Positions 1 to 9,962 of a stretch of 29,328 bases of DNA are shown here, one piece after another; positions within the stretch are counted from its first letter, which is position 1; each line of letters begins with the position of its first letter. The position numbers were made by a program, and so were the translations under genes. Below the pieces are notes generated by a model. That model ran no database searches, was not told the origin of the DNA, and saw only the letters and a list, made by a program, of their open reading frames with translations. The stretch is taken from NCBI GenBank assembly GCA_021029095.1, contig JAJOHG010000321.1:1-29328 (forward strand). Reading direction: 5' to 3'. This stretch comes from Phellopilus nigrolimitatus. Its lineage: Eukaryota > Basidiomycota > Agaricomycetes > Hymenochaetales > Hymenochaetaceae.

Positions 1-71
1 GAGGAGAGAATAAAAAGCAGATTGGAAGGCGAGCGGGGCCTCGTGTCGAAGACGGTTCGGCTTCTCGCTTC

Positions 72-420
72 AATGGCTCTCTGTCTTCTACTTATTCTCT
101 TCTCTACGCTCAATCATGACTTGGCTGGCGCGCTGCCAACGGCCGCGATGCTCCAACTTTATATATTTCTGGTCACCTCCTGTCTGCTGCGGTCATGATG
201 GTTGGCACGCTGGTCTCTGGAGTTCTGCCTGCGTATCTCGGTCTGACTTGAAGGCTGTGACTGTCAATGAGCGTTGTATAACTGGGAGATCTCGACAGGC
301 CAGATTTGCATCTCATCATATATCATTGTCCACGCAGCTTCTGGCGTGCAGTCCATTGATGCCGCTAGCTTCAAGGGGCTCTTCGCCCCGCACGAATCCG
401 CTTCGTCGCAGCGTCGATTT
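72..420 (+). pseudogene. Possible decayed ZIP (SLC39A9-like) metal-transporter N-terminus
   Basis: No intact gene is visible here, but short stretches in different frames line up in order with the N-terminal part of ZIP transporters of the SLC39A9 type. Around 175-255 one frame reads LLSAAVMMVGTLVSGVLP, which resembles the first ZIP membrane segment. It stops at TGA. The next frame gives DLKAVTV at about 246-266, matching the family's 'ERLKLVTV' step. A third frame, about 280-400, gives SSYIIVHAASGVQSI where ZIPs have '..VIIPEGV..'. An upstream ATG at 72 opens a hydrophobic leader. The frame changes and stops cannot be removed by good GT-AG introns that I can find, so I read this as a relic. 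The similarity is from memory of the family and is weak; chance hydrophobic frames are the alternative. Confidence 0.3.
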
Positions 421-1118
421 TCTGCCGAGAGTTTGATCCCGAATGTCCTGTCTATATGCTATCTCAATTGCGATGACTGTGGCGTACAGACAGGCACCGT
501 CTGCTCAGTTTGAGTTTCCTTCACACGCCGAGAGAGAGAGAGAGTTGGTCAACATGTGTTCGGATTCATACCTCGAAATTGGTTGCCAAAGTTCCCCGTT
601 GCAAGTGTCGCTATACGTCAGAGCCCATGGTCCCGATGATCCGCAATACAGGTGGGAACTAGCTCAGAGTTTCCGCCTTCTCCGATCTAGCCTATCAGTC
701 AGTCAATCCTATCACGGAATCGTGATATTAGCTACACACCCAGGGATGAATCATCTTATGACGTGCAATTGCTTCGTCTCTCTGCTTGTTCACGCTCGTC
801 TCAAGTGTGGCTCACAGAAAAAAGTCCTCGTCGCGTCTGTTCTCCCCTTACTGCTGCGCTTAGGCTCGCTCGAAGAGGACCTTCGAAGATGGGTAGCGTT
901 TTCTTCTCTGCCCGCTTACGAGCGACTGTTCTACAGTGCTGTGAGTGATCACTACGTGAATGTCGGCACATTGTAAGCGCATTTCCTGTTGTCAATAACA
1001 ACACTCTGATTCATGTGGGAACAAATCGGCAGGTTTCAAGTCATATAAGCGCCAGCGGCCAGTGCAAAAGCCCATTATGCGTATAGGCCAACCCCAGGTG
1101 CAAATAGAGCCATCACTC

Positions 1119-1154
1119 AAATTTTGAGGCAGGTTGGATACTGCCTCAAAATTT
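1119..1154. repeat. Perfect 14-bp inverted repeat with 8-nt loop
   Basis: The left arm AAATTTTGAGGCAG (1119-1132) is the exact reverse complement of 1141-1154. The loop is GTTGGATA. A third partial copy of the arm (GAGAATTTTGAGAC) follows at 1161-1174. The repeat lies in a stretch with no recognisable gene. It could be a hairpin-forming relic of a mobile element or a chance palindrome. Confidence 0.6.
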
Positions 1155-1643
1155 TAACTCGAGAATTTTGAGACGCGTATCTCTCAATATTTGGAAGTGT
1201 TTAGCTTATTTTATGACATCGCGTTCGGACATTACATATAACGGTCGAAATGCTAAACACTTGGATCTTGCAACGCTTTTCTACGCAATGCATGACTTTT
1301 CTTTCGATTTTCTTATGACTTCCAATTCTCCCTTAAAAGCTCGGGCTCGGATTTTAGATATATCACTTAGTGGTACGTCTATGTAGTTCCGAATCTCCTT
1401 AGTAGCTGGGACCAATTCTAGTTGGTGGAAGGTGCCAGAATTAACTAATTCATGTTCCCTGTATATAGCTGTGGCATTCGCTGAAGTAATGGCACTTAGT
1501 ACAAGTGGCGGATAAGGACGGCAGGGGAAGTAGGATGAGCAAGTCGACTTAGACTCGGTTCAACGGCGAAACAGAAGAAACGCATTTTTGACGAGTAGGC
1601 AGCACGGCACAAGACGACATATACAACGGCGGTATAGAGTATT

Positions 1644-1662
1644 GGGGGGTGGGGGGGGGGGG
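1644..1662 (+). repeat. G-run (G6-T-G12)
   Basis: Nineteen bases are all G except one T. It is a simple-sequence tract in the gene-poor left end and is prone to length error in assembly. No gene overlaps it. Confidence 0.8.
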
Positions 1663-1823
1663 TTCGCATGTGTCTGTGTTCCTTGGTGGTGATAGTGAAA
1701 CGCCAGCTTAGGCAATAAACAAGAAGAAGAAAAGTCCAGCAGAGGGCGAAGGGACCTGAGGACAAGTCGCAAGTCGGCTCGCAGTATCGCCTGTTGAGGC
1801 TACGTCACGTAGCTCGGACTGAA

Positions 1824-1891
1824 CTGATATCTTCGAACTGCGAGAGGGAGTCCGAGTTGTAATTGTCGTCGAGCCTAAGCCTGCTGTTTTT
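1824..1891. repeat. Diverged direct repeat, copy 1
   Basis: This segment matches 2424-2491 over about 68 bases. The best part is 1849-1891 against 2450-2491, where most positions agree and one base is missing in the second copy. The spacing is 600 bp. Read on the minus strand, both copies encode a Ser/Thr-rich string beginning around TITT (TITTRTPS and TITTPTSQ). The repeat could therefore be what is left of a tandem duplication of a gene 3' end. No complete gene could be built around either copy. Confidence 0.45.
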
Positions 1892-2423
1892 CTTCACGGC
1901 CTATAATGGTACTGCAGCCATCCGGGGAATTGGGACTAATGCACGGCACAAACGCTCGCTGAAACTCAACGCATCGTCACTTGAGCCTTACAATCACCCT
2001 ATTGCCGTTGGCGCTTCCCGATAAGAAGCCAGGGCGTCGATGGAGCATCGCGAAGACGCTTTCATTCAGTCAGATAGGGGCGCAGAAGAAACGATGTGAG
2101 AAGGTCTTCCTTTGCCAGATACTGACAGAACTTACTGTCACGTACTCAGGTTGCGCAGCAGCCTCGAACTCGTCGATGTTCAAGACGTCCAATACGCACA
2201 GCGCTGTGAGAACAATATTGACCCAAGATGAAGATGCAGCCTGAATGAGGAGAAGCGAGTCGACGACGATAATGTGAAAAGAACTCGAGTACACGGAGCT
2301 TCCCGAGGATGAGAGCACGAGGTGACGCAGTCGGTTGTAGGTCCACACTTGCCTAAAGCGGGACGGTATTCACCGAATTAGTAAAATACTGCAATGCTAC
2401 CTTACAATCGAACTCCGGCTGGG

Positions 2424-2491
2424 TTGATATCGGTGACCTGCGGTTGGGAAGTCGGAGTTGTGATTGTCATCGAGTCAAGCCTGTTGTTTAT
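2424..2491. repeat. Diverged direct repeat, copy 2
   Basis: Second copy of the repeat at 1824-1891. Between the two copies, the minus-strand frame about 2151-2346 is hydrophobic and might be part of a degraded membrane protein, but I could not assign a family. Confidence 0.45.
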
Positions 2492-3468
2492 CTCCTAGAC
2501 TTGTGCCTAGGTTGACGAAGGTTCGCAAAGATGGGATAGAGCTAACTCACTATGTGCTCAATTGTGTCCAGAAGGGCATTGCGCCGAGTCTCAAAAAAAG
2601 AGTTGAGGAGATGAGTGTACGGCATTCCGTCCGTCATGGGTACTAGGAAAGCACTTGCCTAAGATACCGATAATTATTCCGCAGTCCGCAAATGAGCCAG
2701 ATTTCTTCTGGCCGATATCGAGTGTCGCCAACCGGGCTGGGTTCCAGATGCATTCAGGTGTGGGTGACCGTTGAGACTCGGGAAATGAATGTTGAAAGAT
2801 ATCGGAGCGGCGACCATAGCAGAAAAATGAACATAAAGATAAAAATAAAACGTTCACAATGAGCTGGGAAAAGGCGAGAATATGGGAAAGAACGCACAAG
2901 AATGGGAAAGGGTGCAGGGCCTGTGGCGGGAGTCTCCACAGTATCCCTGCACCCATCCCGGGAGAAATTGTAGAAAAGCGTTTTTCTGCAAGTGAAAAAG
3001 CATGGATTAATCTGGGCGTGGTGTCCGTGCTCCGATCGTGCTGTCGAAAGGGGATCGGGTCGAATGTCTTCAGCAACATCCGATGGCTAACCCTTGAACT
3101 GACTGGGTTAGAATGAAATCACGAAAAGAAAAGAAAAAAAAGAGAAAACAGGGAAAGGGAAGCAGGAAGCGAAACGGAAACAAGTCTTTTTTTCGGGTTT
3201 TCATTTGTTTTTTTTTCACTTTTTTTGTTTTGCATTTTGCATTTTCTGCGCCTTGCCGTTCGGTTCAAGATGCATATCCGGCCGGTGTACAGAGAAGGCG
3301 CGTGCCTTCACCTTCCCTGGGCGTCGATCGGAGACGCAGGTCTCCCCAAAGACGAGAGCACGTACGCCGAAGCCACTCTCAGGCTGCGCGTACTGCGGTG
3401 TTGCATGCTTCCAATTGCATCGCACATCACCGAACACTGCTTCCTCTCCTGGAACGCAGTCAATAACC

Positions 3469-3473
3469 AAAAA

Positions 3474-3525
<52 letters not shown>

Positions 3526-3592
3526 AAAGAAAGAAAAAGAAAGGAAGAAGAAGAAGGAAGGAAGGAAGGAAGGAAGGAAAGAAGAGAAGGAA

Positions 3593-3626
<34 letters not shown>

Positions 3627-3670
3627 GAGAAAGAGAAAGAAAGAGAAAGAAAGGAAAAGAAGAAAAGAGG
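3469..3670 (+). repeat. 202-nt uninterrupted homopurine microsatellite
   Basis: Every base from 3469 to 3670 is A or G. It begins as (GAAA)n, passes through (GAA)n and (GGAA)n, and ends as mixed GAAA/GAGAAA units. It lies about 260 bp downstream of the stop codon of the kinase gene, which is read on the other strand. Long mirror-symmetric purine tracts can form triplex (H-DNA) and change length by slippage. The open frames that cross it are artefacts of the repeat. Confidence 0.9.
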
Positions 3671-3926
3671 TCAAGGGAAATGAGACGTGTGAAGCAAGGT
3701 GAGAGAGAGAGAAAACGAAAGGCGAGAGTCAGCGTCCATTACGGGTATCCGGTGGGCGCGCGGGAAAAGCAAACTACGATAACATAAGTCGGTAAGATGG
3801 AAATCATGTAGACGCGGAGACTACGTACCATGTTGTGGAATCAGAGCCGCCTAAGGGCTCATTTAGCCCGCCCTTCAGTCCCTTCCACACTCCCCCTCCC
3901 CCTCCTCTTCCTCCTCCCCTCACCCC

Positions 3927-6396
3927 TCACGCCGTCAGGTCCATCCGCCGGCCATCACTCACGGCCCTCGTCCAAGCGACCCATTGTCCAGAGAATCGAG
4001 AAAATTCGTCCTTGAGTTCAACGTTGGGAGTCCTCGAAAGCCCGGACATCGGTGTCCTCGGAGCAGGCGTCGGTGGGAGCGTTGCCCCGGATTTGACAAA
4101 TCCAGGAACGGCCAAAACATTCGATGGCGGAATCAGACCGAAGAAGTCCCACTGAGAAATCCCGTATTCCAGCGCTAGGGGAGACTCGATGGCGGCGTAG
4201 GAAATGCCGTGATAAGCATCCGGCGAAGGAAGCATGATCTCGCCGACACTCAGTATCGATCTACCGAACTCTGAGTACTGAGCATGTCTGCGTCCGCCCA
4301 TCGCATTTTCAGCCCCGACAGGAATGTCGATGGCAGGCGTGCGCGTAGGGGGGTTGAGATAATTCATCCAGGACGGTTGCGAGATGTCGATGCAGTCCAT
4401 GTAGTTTTGTTCAAACTCGCGGCCTGGAATCGGAGGGGAAGTGATGGCGTCATAAGCAGAGCGATCGATACTCGGGGAAGGAAGCACCATCGAGCGATTC
4501 ATCTGCGAGAATTGGACACGTTTGATTCCGTGCATCTCATCGACGGCCACGACAGGTATGTCGATGGCAAGCGTGCTAGTGAGAATGATCGGGTCGTAAT
4601 AGTTCATTCCGACCGGTTCATCCATGACTCTGTCGATGACATCCCTCAGGTCCTGGCCAAACTCGTGTTCCGGCGCTAGAGGAGGCTCGATGGCGACGTA
4701 GGCCGCGCGATGAACGTTCCGGGCGGGAAGGACGATTTCTCCGACACTCAGTATCGAATGCTTGAACTCGGAGAATTGAGCATCGTCCATTCTTGCACGC
4801 ACGGCCGGTGGCTCGATGGCGATTCTGTTCGTGATCTCCCTGCGGTTCCGCGCATTGTCGAGCAACGTCATAACCTTTCGACCGACATCCACGCGACTTT
4901 CCTCGGGATGCGGTGAAGCAGGCCGTCTGTTAGTCGGCTTGTGCGGTAGCATGATGAATTGGAGATCGTGCGGCCAGCATATCGGCTCTTGGAACTCCAA
5001 CGACCTGTCGACGAGCATATCCTTGTTGATCGCTCTGCTCTTGTCTATTCTCGGCAAGGGAGGGGCCCATTCGGTAGGGAGCTCGTACTTGTGATTCGCC
5101 ATGAGATTCCAATTTCTGCAACGAGAAAAAGGTTAGCTAGCTGGTTCGTGAAGCACGGCTGTAAAACGGACGTACATCTCGGCGAAATACCCATGGCGTT
5201 TCGCGTCTTCTATTGTGAGTCGATAATAAGGCCTCGACGCGAGGAGCTGCGAGTGACTCGTCAGTAAGCCCTGCTAGCGGAAAACGAGATAAGCGACTTA
5301 CCCCCGATATCATGTCGAGCGTCATAAGATCTACATTACAATGGGCCGGAAATTTGTACGAGCCCTCGATGACAGCGGAAGCGAGATCGTTCATGTTCCT
5401 TTGCCGGAATGGAAGCTGTAGAGATACTTTGTAAATAAAATCGTCGATACGGGAGAAAGGAATGGATTACTCACGACGCCAAAAACCATCTCGTACATCA
5501 GGCATCCTAGCGAGTACATGTCTACTTGCTTGGAGTACCTTTCGCCAAGGAGCACCTCCGGTGCCATGTATCCGGGTGTGCCGCAGCCGCTGACCGACGT
5601 CCGGACGTGCCCATCAACGATGACGCCGACATCGGTCGCAAGCACATAGCAGAAGCGACGCGCAAGGCCGAGGTCCGTGAACACGACGTTGCCGACCGCA
5701 TCGATGAGGATGTTCTCAGGCTTGATGTCACGGTGCATCACTCCGTGCTCGTGCATAAACCCGATGATGACCATCTGAACAGCATGTGAGACATGAGTAG
5801 TCCGACGAAGGGAGAAAGAAAAAGACATACGCATTGTGCCATGATGAACTTGACACGACTCAGAGGAAGCCTGCCACCACAGCGCTTCATCTCGTCTCTC
5901 AGCGTCCCGCCGGAGATGTACTCCTGGAGAAGCGAGACCGGTCAGCATAAGTGAGACACAGGGGGAGTAGGCGGTACTCACCGAGACGAGGTAGTAGTTG
6001 TGCTCGTCGTAGAAGGATTCGATGAGCTGAGGAAAGTAACCTAAGCCGTTGTTAGTAGTAAAGTATCTCATTAGCTTCTGCTCTTCATGGATCATAGTCA
6101 CAAGTGAGACATCGGTCACGCCCGAGCGACGGACGACCTTGATGGCGACTTGGCCAGAATCGCCATCGATGGTCGTCTCAGCTAGCAGGACTGAACCGAA
6201 GGCACCTTTGCCGAGAACGCTCTTCAGGGCGTAGTCGTTGAGTCGGCCGCTGAGGACGCTGCGGGTGCAGACCTCTGCGAACGTCGCCGGCTGCTCGAGA
6301 GTGATGAGAACGATGAAAGAGGATCGTGAGCGACGAGCATACCTTAGCACTGAACATGTTCGTTGCACGAAGCAGGTTGTTCGAGGGGCAGAACAT
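3927..6396 (-). CDS. AGC-like Ser/Thr protein kinase with repeat-bearing C-terminal tail (709 aa)
   Basis: Seven exons: 6343-6396, 5982-6290, 5831-5923, 5475-5774, 5302-5415, 5176-5246 and 3927-5115. Introns are 52-60 nt and the frame is continuous. The kinase domain covers about residues 38-315. It has the glycine loop GKGAFGSV (45-52), the VAIK lysine at 69, HRDIKPEN with the catalytic Asp168, DLG in place of DFG (186-188), GTPGYMAPE, and the end motif HGYFAEINW. That last motif, followed by PPLPR, is typical of AGC kinases and of their many mushroom relatives. The enzyme should be active, because all catalytic residues are present and DLG is a tolerated variant. The tail of about 390 residues carries a three-fold internal repeat (see findings) and is not a standard AGC tail. 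The start ATG at 6396 gives a short first exon that splices in frame. Substrate and pathway are unknown. Confidence 0.88.
4137..4787 (-). repeat. Three diverged tandem repeats in the kinase tail
   Basis: The units correspond to residues of about 424-512, 513-589 and 590-640. The first and third units both have SILSVGEI(V/M)LP. Each unit has AQ(F/Y)SEF or a variant, then a (Y)xAI(E/T)(P/S)P(L/I) block. Units 1 and 2 also share MNYxxP and AIDIPV. At DNA level, CCGACACTCAGTATCGA occurs in both 4237-4260 and 4734-4760. The unit length is about 75-90 residues and the third copy is cut short. Confidence 0.75.
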
Positions 6397-7060
6397 TGTC
6401 AGAAATTGGGGATTAAGCGGGTAGCAAAATCAGAATCTACAGCACAAGGTAGTAGGTTAAGGGAGAGACAGTTTCGGGGGAGGGTAGGCTTCTTATAGGA
6501 CGCAAAGGGAGTCACCGCCGTAATCTGTCTCAGGCAGACGAGGGATGAGTGAGTCCAGGCAGGATTCCAATGGAGACCAGCAATGGGCTTTCTCATTATC
6601 TAATACGTTGAGAATGTAGAAGAAGACTTGACTGTACGGTAAAGTTCTTCATTTCGGTACAGTTGGTTCGTGAAGGAGGGAACGCCAGTTGAATTTGAGA
6701 GAAGAAGGCTGCTTTAAAACATGATGGTAAGTGTAGAACTTGAAGCAAGAAGGATCGACGCACACGGCACGCGTCGCGACGCGACAGTCGGCCTCGGCAA
6801 GTCCCGAGAGCTTGATCCAGACTCCGTTGCTTGAATGTTTTTCGCTTTCCCGGTTCATGGGATGATATAAGTAATCGGGTTGGCTTTGGAAAATTGATAG
6901 TGTGCTCGGGACCGTAAGGGATTTATATAGAAGAGAAAGGAATGTACATTTGTTCAATTACTGCAGCCTCTGTAGACGAGAACTGAAAGCAACTAAGCTT
7001 AAAGCTTTGCCTTCAATATAGTGTAAGGCATGCTCTATTCAGACTCAAATGCATAAATAC
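6397..7060. other. Intergenic: kinase promoter and 3' flank of the 7061-9796 gene
   Basis: These 664 bp lie between two genes read from the minus strand. Open frames on the minus strand (for example 6649-6957) show no domain or splice continuity with either neighbour. I see no RNA gene or repeat. Confidence 0.5.
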
Positions 7061-9796
7061 TCACTCAATATCCACCGTTACTCCATTCATTCTGAGCTTG
7101 AATGCAGTCGCAGTCGCAGTCGCAGTCAGGTAGGGGTCATCTGACGATTGGTCAGGATGTTCTAGCGTTGGTTTATTACGGGTTTCAGACAAGAAGCCCC
7201 ATGGCTTTTGAAGAAAACCTCGTTGATCAGGTGGGTGGACATTCAAATAAATGGATGGCATAGTTCCGAATTCTTCAGACATTGTAGCGCAAATGTCTTC
7301 GTCTAGAAACGTCGCACTGACACGCTCAATTACGCCAGTAACTTTTTTATTATAAGATTTCACCGTAAGCAATTTTTTTTTTTTGTTTCAAACAAGACAA
7401 AAGACCTACCAATAACAAGCTGCTTGAGGTCAAAATCGTGGCAGATAGTCAGCTCGTGACCACATCGCGAAAGGTGCTCTGCTGCCCATCCATGTGCAGC
7501 GTAATGGACGTAGGACGTCCTAGTTAGGTGCAACACCCCTTTGCTCCTGCTAATAAGAAACGGCATGCTGATACGATTTAAATCAACTAACTTTATCCTT
7601 TCGTAAGCATACAACAGACTTTACTTACGAGACGTCTTCACCGGAAAATTCTCTCCGGTGACTTCCATTGCTTTCGTCTACAGCATCATATAATTCCTCG
7701 TCATCTATGCATGGTCGAACCTGGGCGGTTGTCCTCGCTTTAACTCTACCGGAGAACGAGTTATCGATGACAAACAAGTGTAGACCATCTTCTAGAGCTT
7801 TCAGGTACCCTATACTTCCCACGAAAGGGGGATGTGAATTTGAAACAGCTACGAAACTTGAGATCCCGCAACTGAGTTCGTCGATATACTGTCCCCAGAG
7901 TCTGGACATCGACTCAAGACAAAGTTGATTTCTCTTAGAGCTCTGAAGTGTCGCATGAAGTTGCACGAGTGTTATATCCTCGCGCTCCTCGCTGGTTGAG
8001 CAAGATATTAGTATGACACACACATTCCCCTCAGACCACGCACAGAACGTGGAGCCCCTCTGCTACACCAAGTTTGGGCCAACTGATCATCACGCGCATA
8101 TTTTCCCGGTAAGAGTCTGTGTCCGAGCGCTCTATGATATCATCGGCATAACCCATTGCAAGTCGCCCGCTTTCGCTAATCATAAGTTTCTCGACCTCGA
8201 AAGCCAATCGATCAGGAGCAGGGCTATTAAGGAAAATTCTGGTATACCATTACCTGGCCTTTCCAACGCAAATCATGCGACGTTAAGAATACCATTGCTC
8301 TCTTTGCGTGCGCGCTGTGAGACAGCTTAGCGCAGATTATTAAAGGGACGTACTTTCATGTCAATCATCTAATGGGATACTCGGAGTCAGCATAAGTGGC
8401 CACGTCAGAAAGCAACAGACTAACGAAGCCAAGGCGCCTGACAAAATAATCCACAGAGTCTAGGCCAATCAAATAATCGAACATGTTTCTCAGGCCTGCG
8501 TGCTATAAGAGTGCTGACAGGGAGATAATAATGACCTCACTTACCACCTTTAAGCACTAGAAAAGGTGATGATGTGTCACTTGCGTAGCCATCGAGTTGA
8601 GCGAATGGAAGGCCTGGGCGTTCACTAGAAATAGTCGCGTATTCATTTTAATATCTATGGATGAAAACTATATGTTACCGAACTAGCTTCAAAACATAGT
8701 TTGAGCGCTTGAATGTCTAGAACCCCACATTTTCAATACGGTCGATGGGAGATGAGCATTGTGCACACACCTCGCTATCGCGATATACCTTTACTACTCT
8801 TACTTCTCCATCGACTTTTGCATCGTAAATCTCAATTTCTGACGAAGCCTCTTCTGCAGGCGGCTCGCGTGAGTTCAAGATTTCTATTTCGCCCCAGCGA
8901 TAAATCCGGTACTTCCAAAAGAAGAAAATCTCAGCGGTAAATGGTAATGTACTTGTTCACATAATTACCTGCCCATCGAAAGTTTGTCCGCTCTGAACAG
9001 CTGATTTCAAGTCATCCATACCATCTCTCAAGTACCTCAGGCTGAGCTCCTGGCGGATATTCGATGTTGTCTATAAAAGACCGTCGGTTCAATGTTTGCT
9101 TGGTTTGTATCCCCACTCACTGTAAATGTTTGCATAGAATACTGCAGTCGGCTCCTATATTGTACGAGCTTCTCGGATACGTTACATCTGTGTCGAAATC
9201 TTTGCCAAATGTTTAGCGCAACTTGACGCTCCATAAATACCCTGACTTCGTCTAGAACACTGACCATTATTTCCGATAGTGAATAAATGATAGGAGGAGA
9301 AAATGATGCACTCACTTGCAAAGCTGCTTGAGAGACAGGCTCAGGTCCTTGTCGATGATGCTCTCTTTTCCATATAATGTTTTATGGATATGGCATGTCA
9401 AATCCGCAACATATTCAGCGAGCTCCGCCGATTCTTGCTTATCTTGTCGCATTTTCTTCAATTGTATGAAAAAAAAAATATTGAATGTAAATACATGACC
9501 GAGGAGGGCAGTACAGCTCACGACAGACACATCAACAAGTTGTCTTGCCGCAGTGAAAATAGAGCACAGAATCGGCACCGGAACCAATGGTGCCAGGTCG
9601 CTCGCAACGCTCAAAGCTGTATTCGCATTTGATAGGATCTCCTGTGTCCTAGATGACTTGTGAGGATTTGGGGCGTTGTGCTTTTCGGGCATGGATAAGT
9701 GACTGTCGTGGTCGTAATCCAACCAGTACGACGACAATAGGCGATGCCGTCGTGTCTGTACGTTGTAATTGATTTCTGCAAGTCAGAACGAGCCAT
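7061..9796 (-). CDS. MLKL-like helical N-terminal domain joined to a degenerate kinase-like region (655 aa)
   Basis: Thirteen exons splice in frame: 9762-9796, 9522-9702, 9316-9455, 9121-9259, 8969-9070, 8771-8911, 8679-8716, 8545-8624, 8381-8495, 8044-8238, 7629-7991, 7410-7567 and 7061-7341. Residues of about 40-165 (ANTALSVASDLAPLVPVP, then a Lys/Glu-rich helix with ESAELAEYVADL, then the VALNIWQRF and YRSRLQYSMQTF helices) match the helical N-terminal domain that many mushroom NLR-like and MLKL-like proteins carry. Residues of about 225-360 look like remnants of a kinase fold. VRVVKVY keeps a VAIK-type lysine near 240, and DGYASDTSSPFLVLKGG resembles the hinge region. LMISESGRLAMGYAD stands where the catalytic and DFG region would be, with no HRD and no DFG. 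The last 290 residues are unrecognised. I infer a signalling or cell-death protein; this is not proven. The start could instead be a downstream ATG (MPEKHN). Confidence 0.6.
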
Positions 9797-9962
9797 GGTC
9801 AGTGTAACCATCAAAATCGCGCGTTGATTGTACATGGACATACATAACTACATACTCGAAACGTAATGGACATCCATATTTGGGTTTCTACATCTGCTAG
9901 AGCCTAGCCCCGACTCCGTCCGCATCTCATCCGTCGCCGTCGTCCGCGACGTCGAGGACGAC
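9797..9962. promoter_or_regulatory. 166-bp head-to-head promoter
   Basis: This is all the sequence between the start codons of the MLKL-like gene (-) and the AP180-like gene (+). It must hold both core promoters and both 5' UTRs unless an upstream exon was missed. It contains a CG-rich stretch at 9906-9960. No clear TATA box is seen. Confidence 0.55.

Larger units (their letters stand above)
421..3468. other. Gene-poor stretch without a supportable gene
   Basis: Several open frames of 60-180 codons occur here on both strands, including 443-976 (+) and 2591-3079 (-). None has a recognisable domain, a convincing series of splice sites or conserved motifs. The stretch contains the hairpin, the G-run and the diverged direct repeat listed separately. 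From about 3112 to 3245 the + strand changes from A/G-rich to T-rich, leading into the purine tract. I see no tRNA or rRNA. Confidence 0.5.

Noticed and set aside
443..976. 177-codon open frame on the plus strand
   Set aside because: No recognisable domain, and no splice or neighbour support. It follows the suspected transporter relic, but I could not match it to later parts of a ZIP protein.
2070..2480. Possible DUF6533-like membrane protein exon on the minus strand
   Set aside because: The hydrophobic frame and nearby acceptor-like sites were suggestive. No exon chain with family motifs could be built.
2591..3079. 162-codon open frame on the minus strand
   Set aside because: Low-complexity hydrophobic and Ser/Phe content with no motif. 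It overlaps the decayed repeat area.
3205..3702. Open frames of 150-165 codons over the purine tract, on both strands
   Set aside because: They arise from the GAAA/GGAA repeat, which lacks stop codons by composition.
6649..6957. 102-codon minus-strand frame after the MLKL-like stop
   Set aside because: No motif. The spliced model already ends at a stop at 7061 with the frame closed.
8625..8678. In-frame TAA suggesting the MLKL-like gene is broken
   Set aside because: A 54-nt GT-AG intron with acceptor ATTTCTAG at 8625 removes the stop and restores the frame on both sides.
8912..8968. A 39-nt intron in the MLKL-like gene
   Set aside because: A second in-frame acceptor gives a 57-nt intron with a better pyrimidine tract. 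That was chosen because 39 nt is unusually short.
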